Source: Hypnocyclicus thermotrophus (lineage in GTDB: Bacteria > Fusobacteriota > Fusobacteriia > Fusobacteriales > Fusobacteriaceae). From it: 64,000 nucleotides of DNA. The stretch is taken from assembly GCF_004365575.1 (NCBI RefSeq), contig NZ_SOBG01000006.1:93841-157840 (forward strand). Reading direction: 5' to 3'. Below, piece by piece: positions 47,685 through 56,688 of this stretch (position 1 is its first letter; each line of letters opens with the position of its first letter). The position numbers and the translations under genes are program-made. Under the pieces are notes generated by a model. That model was not told the origin of the DNA. It did not search any database and saw nothing but the letters and a program-made list of their open reading frames with translations.

Positions 47685-49352
47685 ATGTCAAAAGTTTTTT
47701 ATCCAAAAAGTTTAAAAGTTTTAAAAGAAGGATATGATTTTAATAGTTTTACAAAAGATTTGATTGCTGGGATAATTGTAGGAATTGTAGCATTACCATT
47801 ATCTATTGCATTAGCTATTGCTTCTGGAGTAAAGCCAGAACAAGGACTCTATACAGCTATTATTGCTGGATTTTTAATTGCATTATTTGGAGGTAGTAGA
47901 GTTCAAATAGGGGGGCCAACTGGTGCCTTTGTTATTATTGTATATAACATAGTACAAAAATTTGGTTATACTGGTTTAGCTACTGCTTCTATTTTAGCGG
48001 GAATTATCTTGGTTATTTTTGGTGCTTTTCGTTTAGGAAGCTTTATTAAGTTTATTCCTTACCCAGTAACAGTAGGCTTTACTTCTGGAATCGCATTACT
48101 TATTTTCACATCACAAATAAAAGATTTTTTAGGTTTATATGATAGTGCTCCTACAGAATTTTTAGAAAAATTTCCTTATTTTATAAGAAATATTTCAAAT
48201 ATTAATTTTTATTCTGTATTTATTGGATTGATAACTATATTAATAACTTTTTTTTGGTCAAAAAAATTTAAAAAAATTCCAGGATCTTTAATTGCCATCA
48301 TTACCACAACTATATTAGTTAGTTCATTTAAACTACCAATTGATACTATTGGTAGTGTATTTGGAGATGTTCCTAGCTCATTTCCGCCATTACATTTTCC
48401 AAGTATAAATCTTTTAACGATTAAAAAACTTCTTCCTTCAGCTTTTACTATTGCAGTATTAGCCAGTATAGAATCTTTATTATCTGCTGTTGTTGCTGAT
48501 GGAATGATCGGAACAAGACATAATTCAAATACTGAATTAATTGCACAAGGAATAGCAAATATTTTTTCACCTATTTTTGGTGGTATTCCAGCTACTGGAG
48601 CAATTGCTCGAACTGCAACAAATATAAAAAATGGTGGTCGTTCTCCATTTGCAGGAATAGTTCATTCAATAACACTTCTTATAATTATGTTATTTTTAGG
48701 AAAATTAGCTAAAATGATTCCTATGGCTACATTATCTGGTATTTTAATGATTGTAGCTTATAATATGAGCGAAATACAACATTTTATAAAATTAAGAAAA
48801 GCTCCAAAATCAGATTTTTTTGTACTCTTAATTACATTTTTACTTACTGTTTTAGCTGACCTTACTGTAGCTATCCAATTTGGAATAATTTTATCAGCTT
48901 TATTATTTATGAAAAGAATGAGTGAAGTGACTGAAGCAGAATTTTTAAAAAAAGAATATTATGATACTGATGAAGAATTTATTGCAACTGGAATTTTAGA
49001 AAATAATAATCCTATTCCAAAAGAGATTGAAATTTTTGAAATAAACGGGCCTTTTTTCTTTGGTGCTGCATCTATTTTTAGAGATAATCTTGGAAATATC
49101 GAAATTTTACCAAAATTTTTAATCTTAAGAATGCGAAATGTTCCTGTTATTGATGCTACTGGACTTTCTGCATTAGAAACTATTATTAAATCTTGTAAAA
49201 AAAATAATATTCAAATAATAATATCTGGTATAAATAAACAACCTATAAATGCGATACAAAAAATTGGTTTAGATAAAAAACTTGGAAAACAATTTATATG
49301 TAAAAATATTAATGACGCTATTAATATTGCTAAAAAAAATTTATATAATTAA
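47685..49352 (+). CDS. SulP-family anion permease with STAS domain
   Basis: A 555-aa inner-membrane transporter for sulfate or another oxyanion or bicarbonate. The start FTKDLIAGIIVGIVALPLSIAL and the GGSRVQIGGPTGAFVIIVY segment are SulP signatures, followed by SGIALLIFTSQIKDFLG and PATGAIARTATNIKNGGRSP. The C-terminal STAS domain (about residues 440-550, RMRNVPVIDATGLSALETII) is present. ATG 47685 has AAGGAGATGA; a TTG 12 codons earlier is rejected. Its neighbour is a metal-type ArsR, so the cargo may be linked to an oxyanion stress. Confidence 0.9.
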   Translation: MSKVFYPKSLKVLKEGYDFNSFTKDLIAGIIVGIVALPLSIALAIASGVKPEQGLYTAIIAGFLIALFGGSRVQIGGPTGAFVIIVYNIVQKFGYTGLATASILAGIILVIFGAFRLGSFIKFIPYPVTVGFTSGIALLIFTSQIKDFLGLYDSAPTEFLEKFPYFIRNISNINFYSVFIGLITILITFFWSKKFKKIPGSLIAIITTTILVSSFKLPIDTIGSVFGDVPSSFPPLHFPSINLLTIKKLLPSAFTIAVLASIESLLSAVVADGMIGTRHNSNTELIAQGIANIFSPIFGGIPATGAIARTATNIKNGGRSPFAGIVHSITLLIIMLFLGKLAKMIPMATLSGILMIVAYNMSEIQHFIKLRKAPKSDFFVLLITFLLTVLADLTVAIQFGIILSALLFMKRMSEVTEAEFLKKEYYDTDEEFIATGILENNNPIPKEIEIFEINGPFFFGAASIFRDNLGNIEILPKFLILRMRNVPVIDATGLSALETIIKSCKKNNIQIIISGINKQPINAIQKIGLDKKLGKQFICKNINDAINIAKKNLYN

Positions 49353-49374
49353 AGATTTTAAAATGTTTGATAAG

Positions 49375-49416
49375 CTCCCCTTATAGTAAAGAAAAATTCT
49401 TGACTATAAGGAGGAG
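49375..49416 (+). terminator. terminator of sulP
   Basis: CTCCCCTTATAGT (49375-49387) pairs with ACTATAAGGAGGAG (49403-49416) with one bulge, followed by TATTTTATT. Confidence 0.75.
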
Positions 49417-49423
49417 TATTTTA

Positions 49424-50242
49424 TTATTCATTAAAAAACAAAGCTTCTATTACATTAGAAAATCTTTTTGCCCAATATACTTCATTATGTTTAGCACCTT
49501 CAATCAAATAAAAATTTACATTAAATCCTTTTTCTTTCAATATTTCATATGTTTTTTTATTTCCATTAATATAAAGTTCATTAAAATTGTCTACTCTCTC
49601 ATCACTTGTTTCATTAGTTCCTACATCCAAATATATTGTCATATCATTTTCTTTTTTTATATTTTTAATAAACTGTATCATATCATTTTCAGCAAACCAA
49701 ATTGCATTTGATAAACCTCCTATTTTTGAAAAAATATTTTGATATTTCAATCCAATATAAATAGAAATAAATCCTCCCATAGAACTTCCTATTATAGCGG
49801 TATTTTCTCTGTCAGACAGAGTTTTATATTTTTTATCTATATACAATTTTAAATCATTTACTATAAATTCGGCATACTTATCACCTTTTCCTCCAAGAGT
49901 ATAACCATCATTATATTTATCAGTGATTTTATAAAGATTATTATTTATAAATGGTGAATATTCTGTTATTCTTTCTGCTCCATTTCTTTCAGAAGCATTA
50001 TCTATTCCTACTACAATAAAGCCTTTTTTAGTTTTTTCAAAAATACTATCTAAAGTTTTGTCTACATTCCACTCCATTCCATAAGCAGATATCCCAATGT
50101 TATATATATTTTGTGCATCATGCATATATATAACAGGATATTTTTTATCACTTTTTTCATAATCATTTGGTAAATAAATTCTTACTTTTCGATTTTTTTT
50201 TAATTGTTTAATATAAATTTCCTCTGTTATTATTTTTCCCAT
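49424..50242 (-). CDS. esterase D-like alpha/beta hydrolase
   Basis: A 272-aa cytoplasmic hydrolase with nucleophile Ser154 in GSSMGG, YPVIYMHDAQN near the N terminus and EGAKHNEVYW giving the catalytic His. The family (Fes/YbbA/esterase D group) includes trilactone and short-ester hydrolases. No siderophore genes are near. It is read from AAGGAGATAATAAA before ATG 50242 and is convergent with sulP. Confidence 0.8.
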   Translation of the reverse strand: MGKIITEEIYIKQLKKNRKVRIYLPNDYEKSDKKYPVIYMHDAQNIYNIGISAYGMEWNVDKTLDSIFEKTKKGFIVVGIDNASERNGAERITEYSPFINNNLYKITDKYNDGYTLGGKGDKYAEFIVNDLKLYIDKKYKTLSDRENTAIIGSSMGGFISIYIGLKYQNIFSKIGGLSNAIWFAENDMIQFIKNIKKENDMTIYLDVGTNETSDERVDNFNELYINGNKKTYEILKEKGFNVNFYLIEGAKHNEVYWAKRFSNVIEALFFNE

Positions 50243-50307
50243 TTTATTATCTCCTTAATAATTTTTATATACTTAATTTTAATATACCATTATTGTTTTG
50301 AAATATC

Positions 50308-50337
50308 AAAAAAAATCAAGTGCTTATTACACTTGAT
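50308..50337 (-). terminator. terminator of tRNA-Leu
   Basis: ATCAAGTG (50337-50330) pairs with CACTTGAT (50322-50315), followed by TTTTTTT. It lies 6 nt after the tRNA CCA. Confidence 0.88.
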
Positions 50338-50342
50338 TTTTT

Positions 50343-50428
50343 TGGTACAAGGAAAGGGACTCGAACCCTCACTGGCTAAGCCAACTACCCCCTCAAAGTA
50401 GCGTGTCTACCAATTCCACCATCCTTGC
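50343..50428 (-). tRNA. tRNA-Leu (GAG)
   Basis: An 86-nt class II tRNA read on the minus strand from GCAAGGA to TCCTTGTACCA with encoded CCA. The acceptor stem has one G1-U72 wobble. The D-loop GGTGGAATTGGTAGACACG is typical of leucine. The anticodon stem CTACT/GGTAG carries loop TTGAGGG with GAG at 50394-50392. A long variable arm and a T-arm GAGGG/CCCTT with TTCGAGT complete it. Confidence 0.96.
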
Positions 50429-50448
50429 ATATTCTTTTTTTGCATAAA

Positions 50449-50477
50449 ATTTTATCATGATTTTTATAAAATTTCAA
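50449..50477 (-). promoter_or_regulatory. promoter of tRNA-Leu
   Basis: TTGAAA (50477-50472), 17-bp spacer, TAAAAT (50454-50449), 21 nt before the tRNA. It partly abuts the start of the intergenic region after the small gene 50483. Confidence 0.7.
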
Positions 50478-50482
50478 GCTCT

Positions 50483-50740
50483 TTATAAATATTTTGTAAT
50501 ATCTATTTTTTCTTTTATAATAATATCTTTTATATTATTTGTATAAATTTTTATATAATTATCTTTTACTTTAAAATAGTATCCATCAAACCATGAAAAT
50601 AATTTCAAAAAAAACAATTTATAATTTTTTTCTAATTTTACTAAATCAACTTCTTCTAAATCTAAATAATTTTTTTCTAATTTTATTTTTTTTATAAATT
50701 TTTCTTCATAATTTATGCTAAATATACCTATAAATATCAT
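50483..50740 (-). CDS. small protein of unknown function
   Basis: An 85-aa frame starting MIFIGIFSINYEEKFIKKIK and behind GAGGTGAAATT, so it is likely translated. It is Lys/Tyr/Phe-rich, with no membrane segment, motif or cysteine. The order strand, helix, strand is hinted. It lies just upstream of the tRNA promoter. No family is recognised. Confidence 0.6.
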   Translation of the reverse strand: MIFIGIFSINYEEKFIKKIKLEKNYLDLEEVDLVKLEKNYKLFFLKLFSWFDGYYFKVKDNYIKIYTNNIKDIIIKEKIDITKYL

Positions 50741-50895
50741 AATTTCACCTCAAAATATTATAGCAATATTTATTCAAATCATCAATGAATTTAATTCTTT
50801 ATTTTTTTTATAAAGAAAAATAGCTTGAAATTTTATTTTAAATATGAAATAATATATTAGTGATATTAATTTAAAATTTTACAGGGGGAATATTT

Positions 50896-51729
50896 ATGAA
50901 AGAAATTAAAGCTTTTATAATAGTGTTAATATTATCATTATTTGTGATTTCTTGTAATAAAAAAAATACAAATAATTCAGGAAGTATTACCAAAAAAGCA
51001 CCATTAAAAGTAGGAATGGAATTAAAATGGCCACCTTTTGAAACTATAACTGAAGATGGAAAACCAACTGGTATTAGTGTTGACTTAGCTTATGAACTTG
51101 GAAAGTATTTAGATAGAGATATTGAAATAGTTGATACTTCTTTTGGCTCATTAATACCTGCGCTTGAAACTGGAAAAATTGATATAATTATAGCATCTAT
51201 GTCTATCACAAAAGAAAGAGCAGAAAAAATAAATTTTTCAAAACCATATTTTTATTTTTCATTAGTTACTCTTTTAAATAAAAATAGTAATATTAAAGAT
51301 AAAAAAGAATTATTTTCAAGAGAAGGGTTAAAATTTGTAGGGCCCAAAAGTTTTGTAGCTTTAAAAATACCTAAAGAAAAAGCTAATAATCCAAAATTAT
51401 TGGAATTTGATGATAAATCAAGTGCTGTTCTTGAAGTGGTTCAAGGAAAAGCTGATGCTTTTATTATAGATGCTATTGCTGCATCTGAATTTTATAGTAA
51501 ATATCCCGAACAAACAGAAATACTATGGGATCCTGTTGAACAAGCTAAAATAGGAATGGGACTTAGAAAAAGTGATACTGAATTACTTGAAAAAGTAAAT
51601 ACTTTTATAAATGATTTAGAAAAAAATGGAGTTTATAAAAGATTGGCAGAAAAATATAATAGTATTATAGATAAAAGTTTACCTGGTCAAACACTTGATT
51701 TTTACACTACACCTATAGGAGATGAATAA
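50896..51729 (+). CDS. polar amino-acid ABC transporter substrate-binding lipoprotein
   Basis: A 277-aa lipoprotein: signal KAFIIVLILSLFVISCNKKN with Cys20 as lipid site. The solute-binding pattern LKVGMELKWPPFETITEDGK, GISVDLAYELGKYL, GSLIPALETGKIDIIIASMS and RAEKINFSKPYF is that of the glutamine/arginine/cystine group. It starts behind GGGGGAA and overlaps the permease start by 1 nt. The exact ligand cannot be read from the sequence. Confidence 0.92.
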   Translation: MKEIKAFIIVLILSLFVISCNKKNTNNSGSITKKAPLKVGMELKWPPFETITEDGKPTGISVDLAYELGKYLDRDIEIVDTSFGSLIPALETGKIDIIIASMSITKERAEKINFSKPYFYFSLVTLLNKNSNIKDKKELFSREGLKFVGPKSFVALKIPKEKANNPKLLEFDDKSSAVLEVVQGKADAFIIDAIAASEFYSKYPEQTEILWDPVEQAKIGMGLRKSDTELLEKVNTFINDLEKNGVYKRLAEKYNSIIDKSLPGQTLDFYTTPIGDE

Positions 51730-52487
51730 TGAATTTTAAAAAACAATCTATAAAAGGCTTTAATTTCTTTTTAGCCTTTTTAGTATTCACTTACTTTGTA
51801 TACTTTATAATAAAAAGAATACCTTCTAGTAATTTTAGTTTTTCGTTTTTAGCACCATATAAAAATTTAATTATACAAGGTTGGCTAAATAGTATTTTAA
51901 TTAGTATAATAGCCCTCTTTTGTAGTTTAATAATTGGGTTTGTTATTTATATAATGACTATAAATAATATACCTTTTTTACGTTATTTTATAAAATATTT
52001 AGCTATTATTTTTAATGAAATAATTTTCGGTTCACCACTTCTTGTATTTGTGTTAATAATCTATTATTTTATTGGAACTGCATTTAACTATTCCAATAGA
52101 ATGGTTCTTGGCACTGCTGCACTTAGTCTTTATATGGCACCATATATGACAAATTTATTTAAAGGCGCTATTGAATCAATAGATGAAAATCAACATATGG
52201 CAGCAAAATTATTTGGTTTTACAACTATACAAAAATATCAATATATAATTTTACCTCAAATAATAAAAATTATTATGCCGCCATTATCTGGAAATTTAAC
52301 TTTTATAATAAAAGGTAGTTCTATCCTTTATGTTATTGGATATAAAGAACTTTTTTATTCTATTTCAACTGCGCAATCACGTACTTATGCTTTTACAGAA
52401 GGATATATTTTAATGCTTGTTTCATATTTGTTAATTACAATTCCTCTTATCAGAATTACGAACTATCTTGAAAGAAGGTATGCCTAA
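51729..52487 (+). CDS. amino-acid ABC transporter permease
   Basis: A 252-aa inner-membrane protein with about five helices. The cytoplasmic coupling segment AAKLFGFTTIQKYQYIILPQ is the EAA motif of the HisM/GlnP family. It begins in the last base of the binding-protein stop (ATGA overlap) and is followed directly by the ATPase gene. Confidence 0.92.
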   Translation: MNFKKQSIKGFNFFLAFLVFTYFVYFIIKRIPSSNFSFSFLAPYKNLIIQGWLNSILISIIALFCSLIIGFVIYIMTINNIPFLRYFIKYLAIIFNEIIFGSPLLVFVLIIYYFIGTAFNYSNRMVLGTAALSLYMAPYMTNLFKGAIESIDENQHMAAKLFGFTTIQKYQYIILPQIIKIIMPPLSGNLTFIIKGSSILYVIGYKELFYSISTAQSRTYAFTEGYILMLVSYLLITIPLIRITNYLERRYA

Positions 52488-53216
52488 ATGAATCTAACTA
52501 TTAAAAATTTAAAAAAAGATTATGATAAACCTGTTTTAAAAGGAATAAATCTTGAACTAAAAAATAAAAATATTATTGGAGTAATTGGTCCAAGTGGTGG
52601 CGGAAAGTCTACTTTTTTAAGACTTGTTGCAGGGCTAGAAGAATTAACAGAGGGAAGTATAATTGTAAATGGATTAGAAATAACAAAAGATAAAATAAAA
52701 GATTACCATAAAAAAATAGGTTTTGTTTTTCAAAGTCATAGTCTATTTCCTCATTTAACAATTTTAAGAAATATAACTTTAATATTAGAAAAAATACATA
52801 AAATTAATAAAAAAAACGCTGAAGAAAAAACCATCTATTTATTAGAAAAATTTGGATTATTAGAACATATGCATAAATTACCTGAACAATTAAGTGGCGG
52901 TCAATCTCAAAGAGCCTCTATTGTACGTTCTCTTGCTATTAATCCTGATATACTTTTTTTTGATGAACCTACAAGCTCTTTAGATCCAATTCTTACATAT
53001 GAAGTATTAGAAACTATACTAAAATTAAAAGATGAAAAAAAAGATTTTATAATAGTAACACATGAGATTGGATTTGCTCGAGATGTTGCTGATTATATTC
53101 TTTTTATTGATGAAGGAAAAATTATTGAACATGGACCACCTAATATTCTGTCTTCGCCTAAAACTAAAAATCTAAAAATATTTTTATCAAAAGTCTTGAG
53201 TTGGAATAAAAACTAA
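52488..53216 (+). CDS. amino-acid ABC transporter ATP-binding protein
   Basis: A 242-aa ATPase: Walker A GPSGGGKST, Q-loop VFQSHSLFPHL, signature LSGGQSQRASIVR, Walker B ILFFDEPTSSLDP, switch VTHEIGFARDVAD. The pattern and length match GlnQ/ArtM-type subunits. It is the last gene of the operon, followed by a bidirectional terminator. Confidence 0.95.
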   Translation: MNLTIKNLKKDYDKPVLKGINLELKNKNIIGVIGPSGGGKSTFLRLVAGLEELTEGSIIVNGLEITKDKIKDYHKKIGFVFQSHSLFPHLTILRNITLILEKIHKINKKNAEEKTIYLLEKFGLLEHMHKLPEQLSGGQSQRASIVRSLAINPDILFFDEPTSSLDPILTYEVLETILKLKDEKKDFIIVTHEIGFARDVADYILFIDEGKIIEHGPPNILSSPKTKNLKIFLSKVLSWNKN

Positions 53217-53219
53217 AAA

Positions 53220-53254
53220 AAGACCTTAGTACCATGAAAACTAAGGTCTTTTAT
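53220..53254. terminator. bidirectional terminator, ABC operon and flagellin array
   Basis: A 10-bp stem AAGACCTTAG/CTAAGGTCTT (53220-53229 with 53241-53250), A-tract and TTTATATT on the two sides. It closes both the transporter operon and the eight-flagellin array. Confidence 0.88.
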
Positions 53255-53255
53255 A

Positions 53256-54173
53256 TTATTCTTTTATTAATTTCAATACTTCTTTTGGTTGTGAATTTGC
53301 TTGGGCTAACATTGCTGTTCCTGACTGAGATAATATTTTTTCTTTTGAAAATGATACCATCTCTTTAGCCACATCCACATCTCTTATTCTGCTTTCTGCT
53401 GCTTGCAAATTTTCACTTGCAACTCTAAGATTATTAATTGTATGTTCAAGTCTATTTTGCATAGCACCATATTTTGCTCTTTGTTCTGATACTTTTTCTA
53501 CAGCTTTATTTAATACAGATATTGCCTTTTCAGCATCACTTGAAGTAATTACTGATACTGCTTTATCTGATGATATTACTTCTTTTTTAGTATCATTTCC
53601 TCTTCTATCTGTTGTAGCTTTTACTTCTTTACCTGCTATCCCCAATGCATAGGCATCCATTTTATCAAAAGTTACTACAACAGTTTGCCCTTCATTAGAA
53701 CCTATTTGAAATTTTAGTCCTTCATTAGAGCTATTATTTTTAGGGTCATATCCATATTTCCCAGTTAATAATTGTTTTGTATTAAATTCTGTTGTATCTG
53801 CAATTCTATCAATTTCTCTTCTTAATTGATCCATTTCTTGCTGTATTACTCTTCTATCTGCATCTGTATTTGTATCATTAGAAGATTGTACAGCAAGTTC
53901 TCTCATTCTTTGTAAAATAGCATGTGTTTCATTTAATGCTCCTTCTGCAGTTTGAATAAGAGAGATGCCATCCTGTGCATTTCTTACCGCCATTTCAAGT
54001 CCTTTTATCTGGCTACGCATTTTCTCAGAAATTGCAAGTCCTGCTGCATCATCACCAGCTCTATTTATCTTTACACCTGAAGATAATTTCTCTAATGACG
54101 CTGCTTGCCTCTCTTGAGTTTCACTCAAGTGTCTATAAGCATTTTCTGCTCTTATATTATTATTAATTATCAT
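53256..54173 (-). CDS. flagellin, copy 1 (most divergent)
   Basis: A 305-aa filament protein with the N-terminal D0/D1 helices (INNNIRAENAYRHLSETQER, SSGVKINRAGDDAAGLAISE), the TLR5-type LQRMRELAVQ loop and the C-terminal helix (ASENLQAAESRIRDVDVAKE). It has no D2/D3 domain. It differs from the other seven in its first 30 residues and its tail (KEVLKLIKE), and has a different leader (GGAGGGAGG Shine-Dalgarno, an 8-bp GGA-loop hairpin). It may be a minor or specialised filament protein. It is the last gene of the array on the transcribed strand. Confidence 0.94.
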   Translation of the reverse strand: MIINNNIRAENAYRHLSETQERQAASLEKLSSGVKINRAGDDAAGLAISEKMRSQIKGLEMAVRNAQDGISLIQTAEGALNETHAILQRMRELAVQSSNDTNTDADRRVIQQEMDQLRREIDRIADTTEFNTKQLLTGKYGYDPKNNSSNEGLKFQIGSNEGQTVVVTFDKMDAYALGIAGKEVKATTDRRGNDTKKEVISSDKAVSVITSSDAEKAISVLNKAVEKVSEQRAKYGAMQNRLEHTINNLRVASENLQAAESRIRDVDVAKEMVSFSKEKILSQSGTAMLAQANSQPKEVLKLIKE

Positions 54174-54202
54174 TTTTTAAACCTCCCTCCGTGTTATTAT
54201 TT

Positions 54203-54225
54203 GGATATTCCTTCCATGAACATCC
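54203..54225 (-). promoter_or_regulatory. GGA-loop hairpin in the copy 1 leader (CsrA-like site)
   Basis: GGATGTTC (54225-54218) pairs with GAATATCC (54210-54203), with one G-U pair, closing loop ATGGAAG. It is 30 nt upstream of the flagellin ATG. A second GGA motif, ACGGAGGGAGG, contains the Shine-Dalgarno. Confidence 0.6.
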
Positions 54226-54350
54226 TGGTTATTTTTATAACGGGCCCGTCTTTAATAACCATTTATAATTTTTAATAACTTTTTCAAATTATATTTTTAT
54301 AATTTTTTCTAAAAATTACAATAGTTATTAAATTTTAACACGGAGAAAGG

Positions 54351-54383
54351 GTTACTCAGATAGCACAGGGCTACCTAAGTAAC
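54351..54383 (-). repeat. hairpin over the stop codon of flagellin copy 2
   Basis: GTTACT(T)AG(G)TAGC pairs with GCTA(T)CT(G)AGTAAC. It includes the TAG stop at 54371-54373 and is not followed by a T-tract, so it is more likely a 3'-end stabiliser or processing signal than a terminator. Confidence 0.6.
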
Positions 54384-55252
54384 TGTAATATATTTTGAGG
54401 CGCAGTATTTGCTTGAGCTAACATTGCTGTTCCTGACTGAGAAATAATTTTATCTTTTGATAAAGCTACCATTTCTTTTGCCATATCTGTATCTCTTATT
54501 CTGCTTTCTGCTGCTTGTAGGTTTTCTGCAGATACAGCTAAATTATTTATTGTATGCTCTAATCTATTTTGAACAGCTCCATATTTTGCTCTTTCTTCTG
54601 ATACTGTTTCAATTGCGTTATTTATTGTTGTTATGGCTTTTTGTGCCGAATTTGCATCTGTAACTGAAATTGCATCTCCAGTATCTACTTCTTTAGTACC
54701 ATTATCTGTTTCTATTCTTTTAACCTGTGCTATCCTAAGAGTTTTAGCACTCATATCATTAAATGTAAGTTCTACTGTTTGTCCTTCATTTGCTCCTACT
54801 TGAAATCTTATTTTAGAGCCATTTTGACCATTAAAATCTCCATTTAATAATTTTTTTGTATTAAATTCTGTTGTTTTAGAAATTCTATCTATTTCTTGAC
54901 GAAGTTGATTCATTTCTTTTTGAATTTGTTTCCTATCACTTTGAGTATTTGTATCATTTGCTGCTTGTACAGCAAGTTCTCTCATTCTTTGTAATATTGA
55001 ATGAGTTTCATTCAATGCTCCTTCTGCTGTTTGGATTAATGATATCGCATCTTGTGAATTTTTTCTGGCCATATTAAGTCCTTTTATTTGGCCCCTCATT
55101 TTTTCTGATATTGCTAATCCTGCAGCGTCATCTCCAGCTCTATTTATTCTTAAACCTGAAGACAGTTTTTCCATTGATTTTGATACTCTGTTATTTACAT
55201 CTGTTAAATTACGATACGAATTTAAAGCTGTAATATTGTTATTAATTATCAT
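54371..55252 (-). CDS. flagellin, copy 2
   Basis: A 293-aa flagellin with the common core (SSGLRINRAGDDAAGLAISE, TLR5-type loop LQRMRELAVQ, AESRIRDTDMAKEMVALS) and a short variable middle (FNGQNGSKIRFQVGANE, then VKRIETDNGTKEVDTGD). The tail is NTAPQNILQLLR. ATG 55252 (MIINNN) is chosen: the ATG three codons upstream abuts the AAGGAGG and is too close. It is read behind a complex leader at 55253-55590. Confidence 0.94.
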   Translation of the reverse strand: MIINNNITALNSYRNLTDVNNRVSKSMEKLSSGLRINRAGDDAAGLAISEKMRGQIKGLNMARKNSQDAISLIQTAEGALNETHSILQRMRELAVQAANDTNTQSDRKQIQKEMNQLRQEIDRISKTTEFNTKKLLNGDFNGQNGSKIRFQVGANEGQTVELTFNDMSAKTLRIAQVKRIETDNGTKEVDTGDAISVTDANSAQKAITTINNAIETVSEERAKYGAVQNRLEHTINNLAVSAENLQAAESRIRDTDMAKEMVALSKDKIISQSGTAMLAQANTAPQNILQLLR

Positions 55253-55323
55253 TGTTATCATCCTCCTTGATTTTTTGCTTCCATGCTACGATACTCGGCC
55301 GAGATTCGTTAAATTTGGTGATA

Positions 55324-55402
55324 CTTTAGTCACCACATCTACATTCAGAAGACACGGTTTGGGGACAAAATTTCATCCTAAATCCAAACATCGTGACTAA
55401 AG
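55324..55402 (-). promoter_or_regulatory. recurrent flagellin-leader RNA motif, copy a
   Basis: Outer arms CTTTAGTCAC (55402-55393) and GTGACTAAAG (55333-55324) pair perfectly over 10 bp. They enclose GATG, an inner GTTTGG/CCAAAC hairpin, and TGTG next to the closing arm. Confidence 0.6.
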
Positions 55403-55522
55403 CTCAATATCAAAAAGAAATTAAACTTTTCTGAAGCTATATCTTGGAGGAATCAAACAAATTAAAATATTTAATTGTCAATTTCCAGTTTTGAGGATGA
55501 TAATTAAAAAGTTTATAGTCAA

Positions 55523-55572
55523 GGCAAAGCGAAAAATATTTAAATTATATTAAATTTAGATTTCGCTAAGCC
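55523..55572 (-). repeat. imperfect hairpin after flagellin copy 3
   Basis: GGC(TTA)GCGAAA pairs with TTTCGC(TTT)GCC across an A/T-rich loop. There is no T-tract for the minus strand. Confidence 0.5.
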
Positions 55573-55590
55573 AATATATAAAAATTTTTA

Positions 55591-56469
55591 TTATCTAAGT
55601 AATTGTAATACAGATTGTGGTTGTGTATTTGCTTGTGCTAGCATTGCTGTTCCTGACTGAGAAATAATTTTATCTTTTGATAATTCTACCATTTCTTTTG
55701 CCATATCTGTATCTCTTATTCTACTTTCTGCTGCTTGTAAGTTCTCACTTGCTACTGATAAGTTATTTATTGTATGTTCTAATCTGTTTTGCATTGCTCC
55801 ATATTTTGCTCTTTCTGCTGATACTTGTTCAATAGCATCGTTTATTACTGTTATTGCTTTTTCTGCACTTTTTGATGTTCCTACATCTAACGCTGTATCT
55901 CTTGTAGCTACTGTTCTTGTATTTCCTTCTGCATCTGTTATTGTTCTTTTTCCAGCTACTCCTAATGAAGCTGCTCCCATATCTCTAAATGTAAGTTCTA
56001 CTGTTTGATGCTCATTTGCTCCTACTTGAAATCTTAATCCTTTATCTTTAAACTCGCCAGTTAATAGTTTTTTTGTATTGAATTCTGTTGTTGTTGATAT
56101 TCTATCTATTTCCTGTCTAAGTCTATCCATTTCTTTTTGGATTTGACCTCTATCAGAGTCAGTATTTGTATCATTTGATGATTGTACTGCAAGTTCTCTC
56201 ATTCTTTGTAATATTGAATGAGTTTCATTCAATGCTCCTTTTGCTGTTTGTATTAACGATATCGCATCTTGCGAGTTTTTAGTGGCCATATTAAGTCCTT
56301 TTATTTGACCTCTCATTTTTTCTGATATTGCTAATCCTGCAGCGTCATCTCCAGCTCTATTTATTCTTAAACCTGAAGATAGTTTTTCCATTGTTTTTTC
56401 TACTCTGTTATTTACTCCTGTTACATTTCTATAAGAATTTAATGCTACTATGTTATGATTGATTATCAT
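55591..56469 (-). CDS. flagellin, copy 3
   Basis: A 292-aa flagellin, with copy 4 as its closest sibling: the two differ mainly in the variable centre (here EFKDKGLRFQVGANEHQTVE, then AGKRTITDAEGNTRTVATRD). The N-terminal opening MIINHNIVALNSYRN and the tail NTQPQSVLQLLR are those of the main group. ATG 56469 is used, because the ATG at 56478 directly abuts the AAGGAGG. It is read from a leader with the GGA hairpin at 56503-56512. Confidence 0.95.
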   Translation of the reverse strand: MIINHNIVALNSYRNVTGVNNRVEKTMEKLSSGLRINRAGDDAAGLAISEKMRGQIKGLNMATKNSQDAISLIQTAKGALNETHSILQRMRELAVQSSNDTNTDSDRGQIQKEMDRLRQEIDRISTTTEFNTKKLLTGEFKDKGLRFQVGANEHQTVELTFRDMGAASLGVAGKRTITDAEGNTRTVATRDTALDVGTSKSAEKAITVINDAIEQVSAERAKYGAMQNRLEHTINNLSVASENLQAAESRIRDTDMAKEMVELSKDKIISQSGTAMLAQANTQPQSVLQLLR

Positions 56470-56502
56470 ATAAATCATCCTCCTTGATTTTTAATTGTTT
56501 TT

Positions 56503-56512
56503 GCTTCCTTGC
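56503..56512 (-). promoter_or_regulatory. GGA-loop hairpin in the copy 3 leader (CsrA-like site)
   Basis: TAGC-AAGGAA-GCAA with a 2-bp GC core and an outer T-A pair. The loop is the same as in copies 6 and 7, but the stem is the weakest of the set. The Shine-Dalgarno AAGGAGGATG follows 14 nt later. Confidence 0.5.
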
Positions 56513-56551
56513 TATGATATCCCGGGATTATATCATAAATTGGCAGCTTCC

Positions 56552-56596
56552 AGCCACCACATATATATTAAAATTTTTAATATATATGCAGAGGCT
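56552..56596 (-). promoter_or_regulatory. recurrent flagellin-leader RNA motif, copy b
   Basis: AGCC pairs with GGCT and encloses CTG, a long A/T stem (CATATATATTAAAA/TTTTAATATATATG) and TGTGGT. The sequence differs from copies a and c while the pairing is kept. Confidence 0.55.
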
Positions 56597-56627
56597 AAAA
56601 CAATAAAAATCAAGAAGTTTTTATCAC

Positions 56628-56663
56628 GGGAAAACTTATATAATAAATTTTATAAGTTTTCCC
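56628..56663 (-). repeat. hairpin after flagellin copy 4
   Basis: GGGAAAACTTATA pairs with TATAAGTTTTCCC (13 bp). It is followed by GTGATAAAA, not T-rich, so it is not a standard terminator. Confidence 0.7.
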
Positions 56664-56688
56664 AAAATTTATATAATTTTATTATTTA

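Larger units (their letters stand above)
55253..55590 (-). other. flagellin copy 2 leader (no gene)
   Basis: No gene fits in these 338 bases. On the transcribed strand they hold a stop-proximal hairpin (55523-55572), an A/T stretch, the recurrent TTTAGTCAC...GTGACTAAAG motif (55324-55402), a CTCGGCCGAG hairpin (55289-55308 area), a GC-ATGGAA-GC short hairpin (55277-55286) and the Shine-Dalgarno. A sigma-28-type promoter was not found here. Confidence 0.6.
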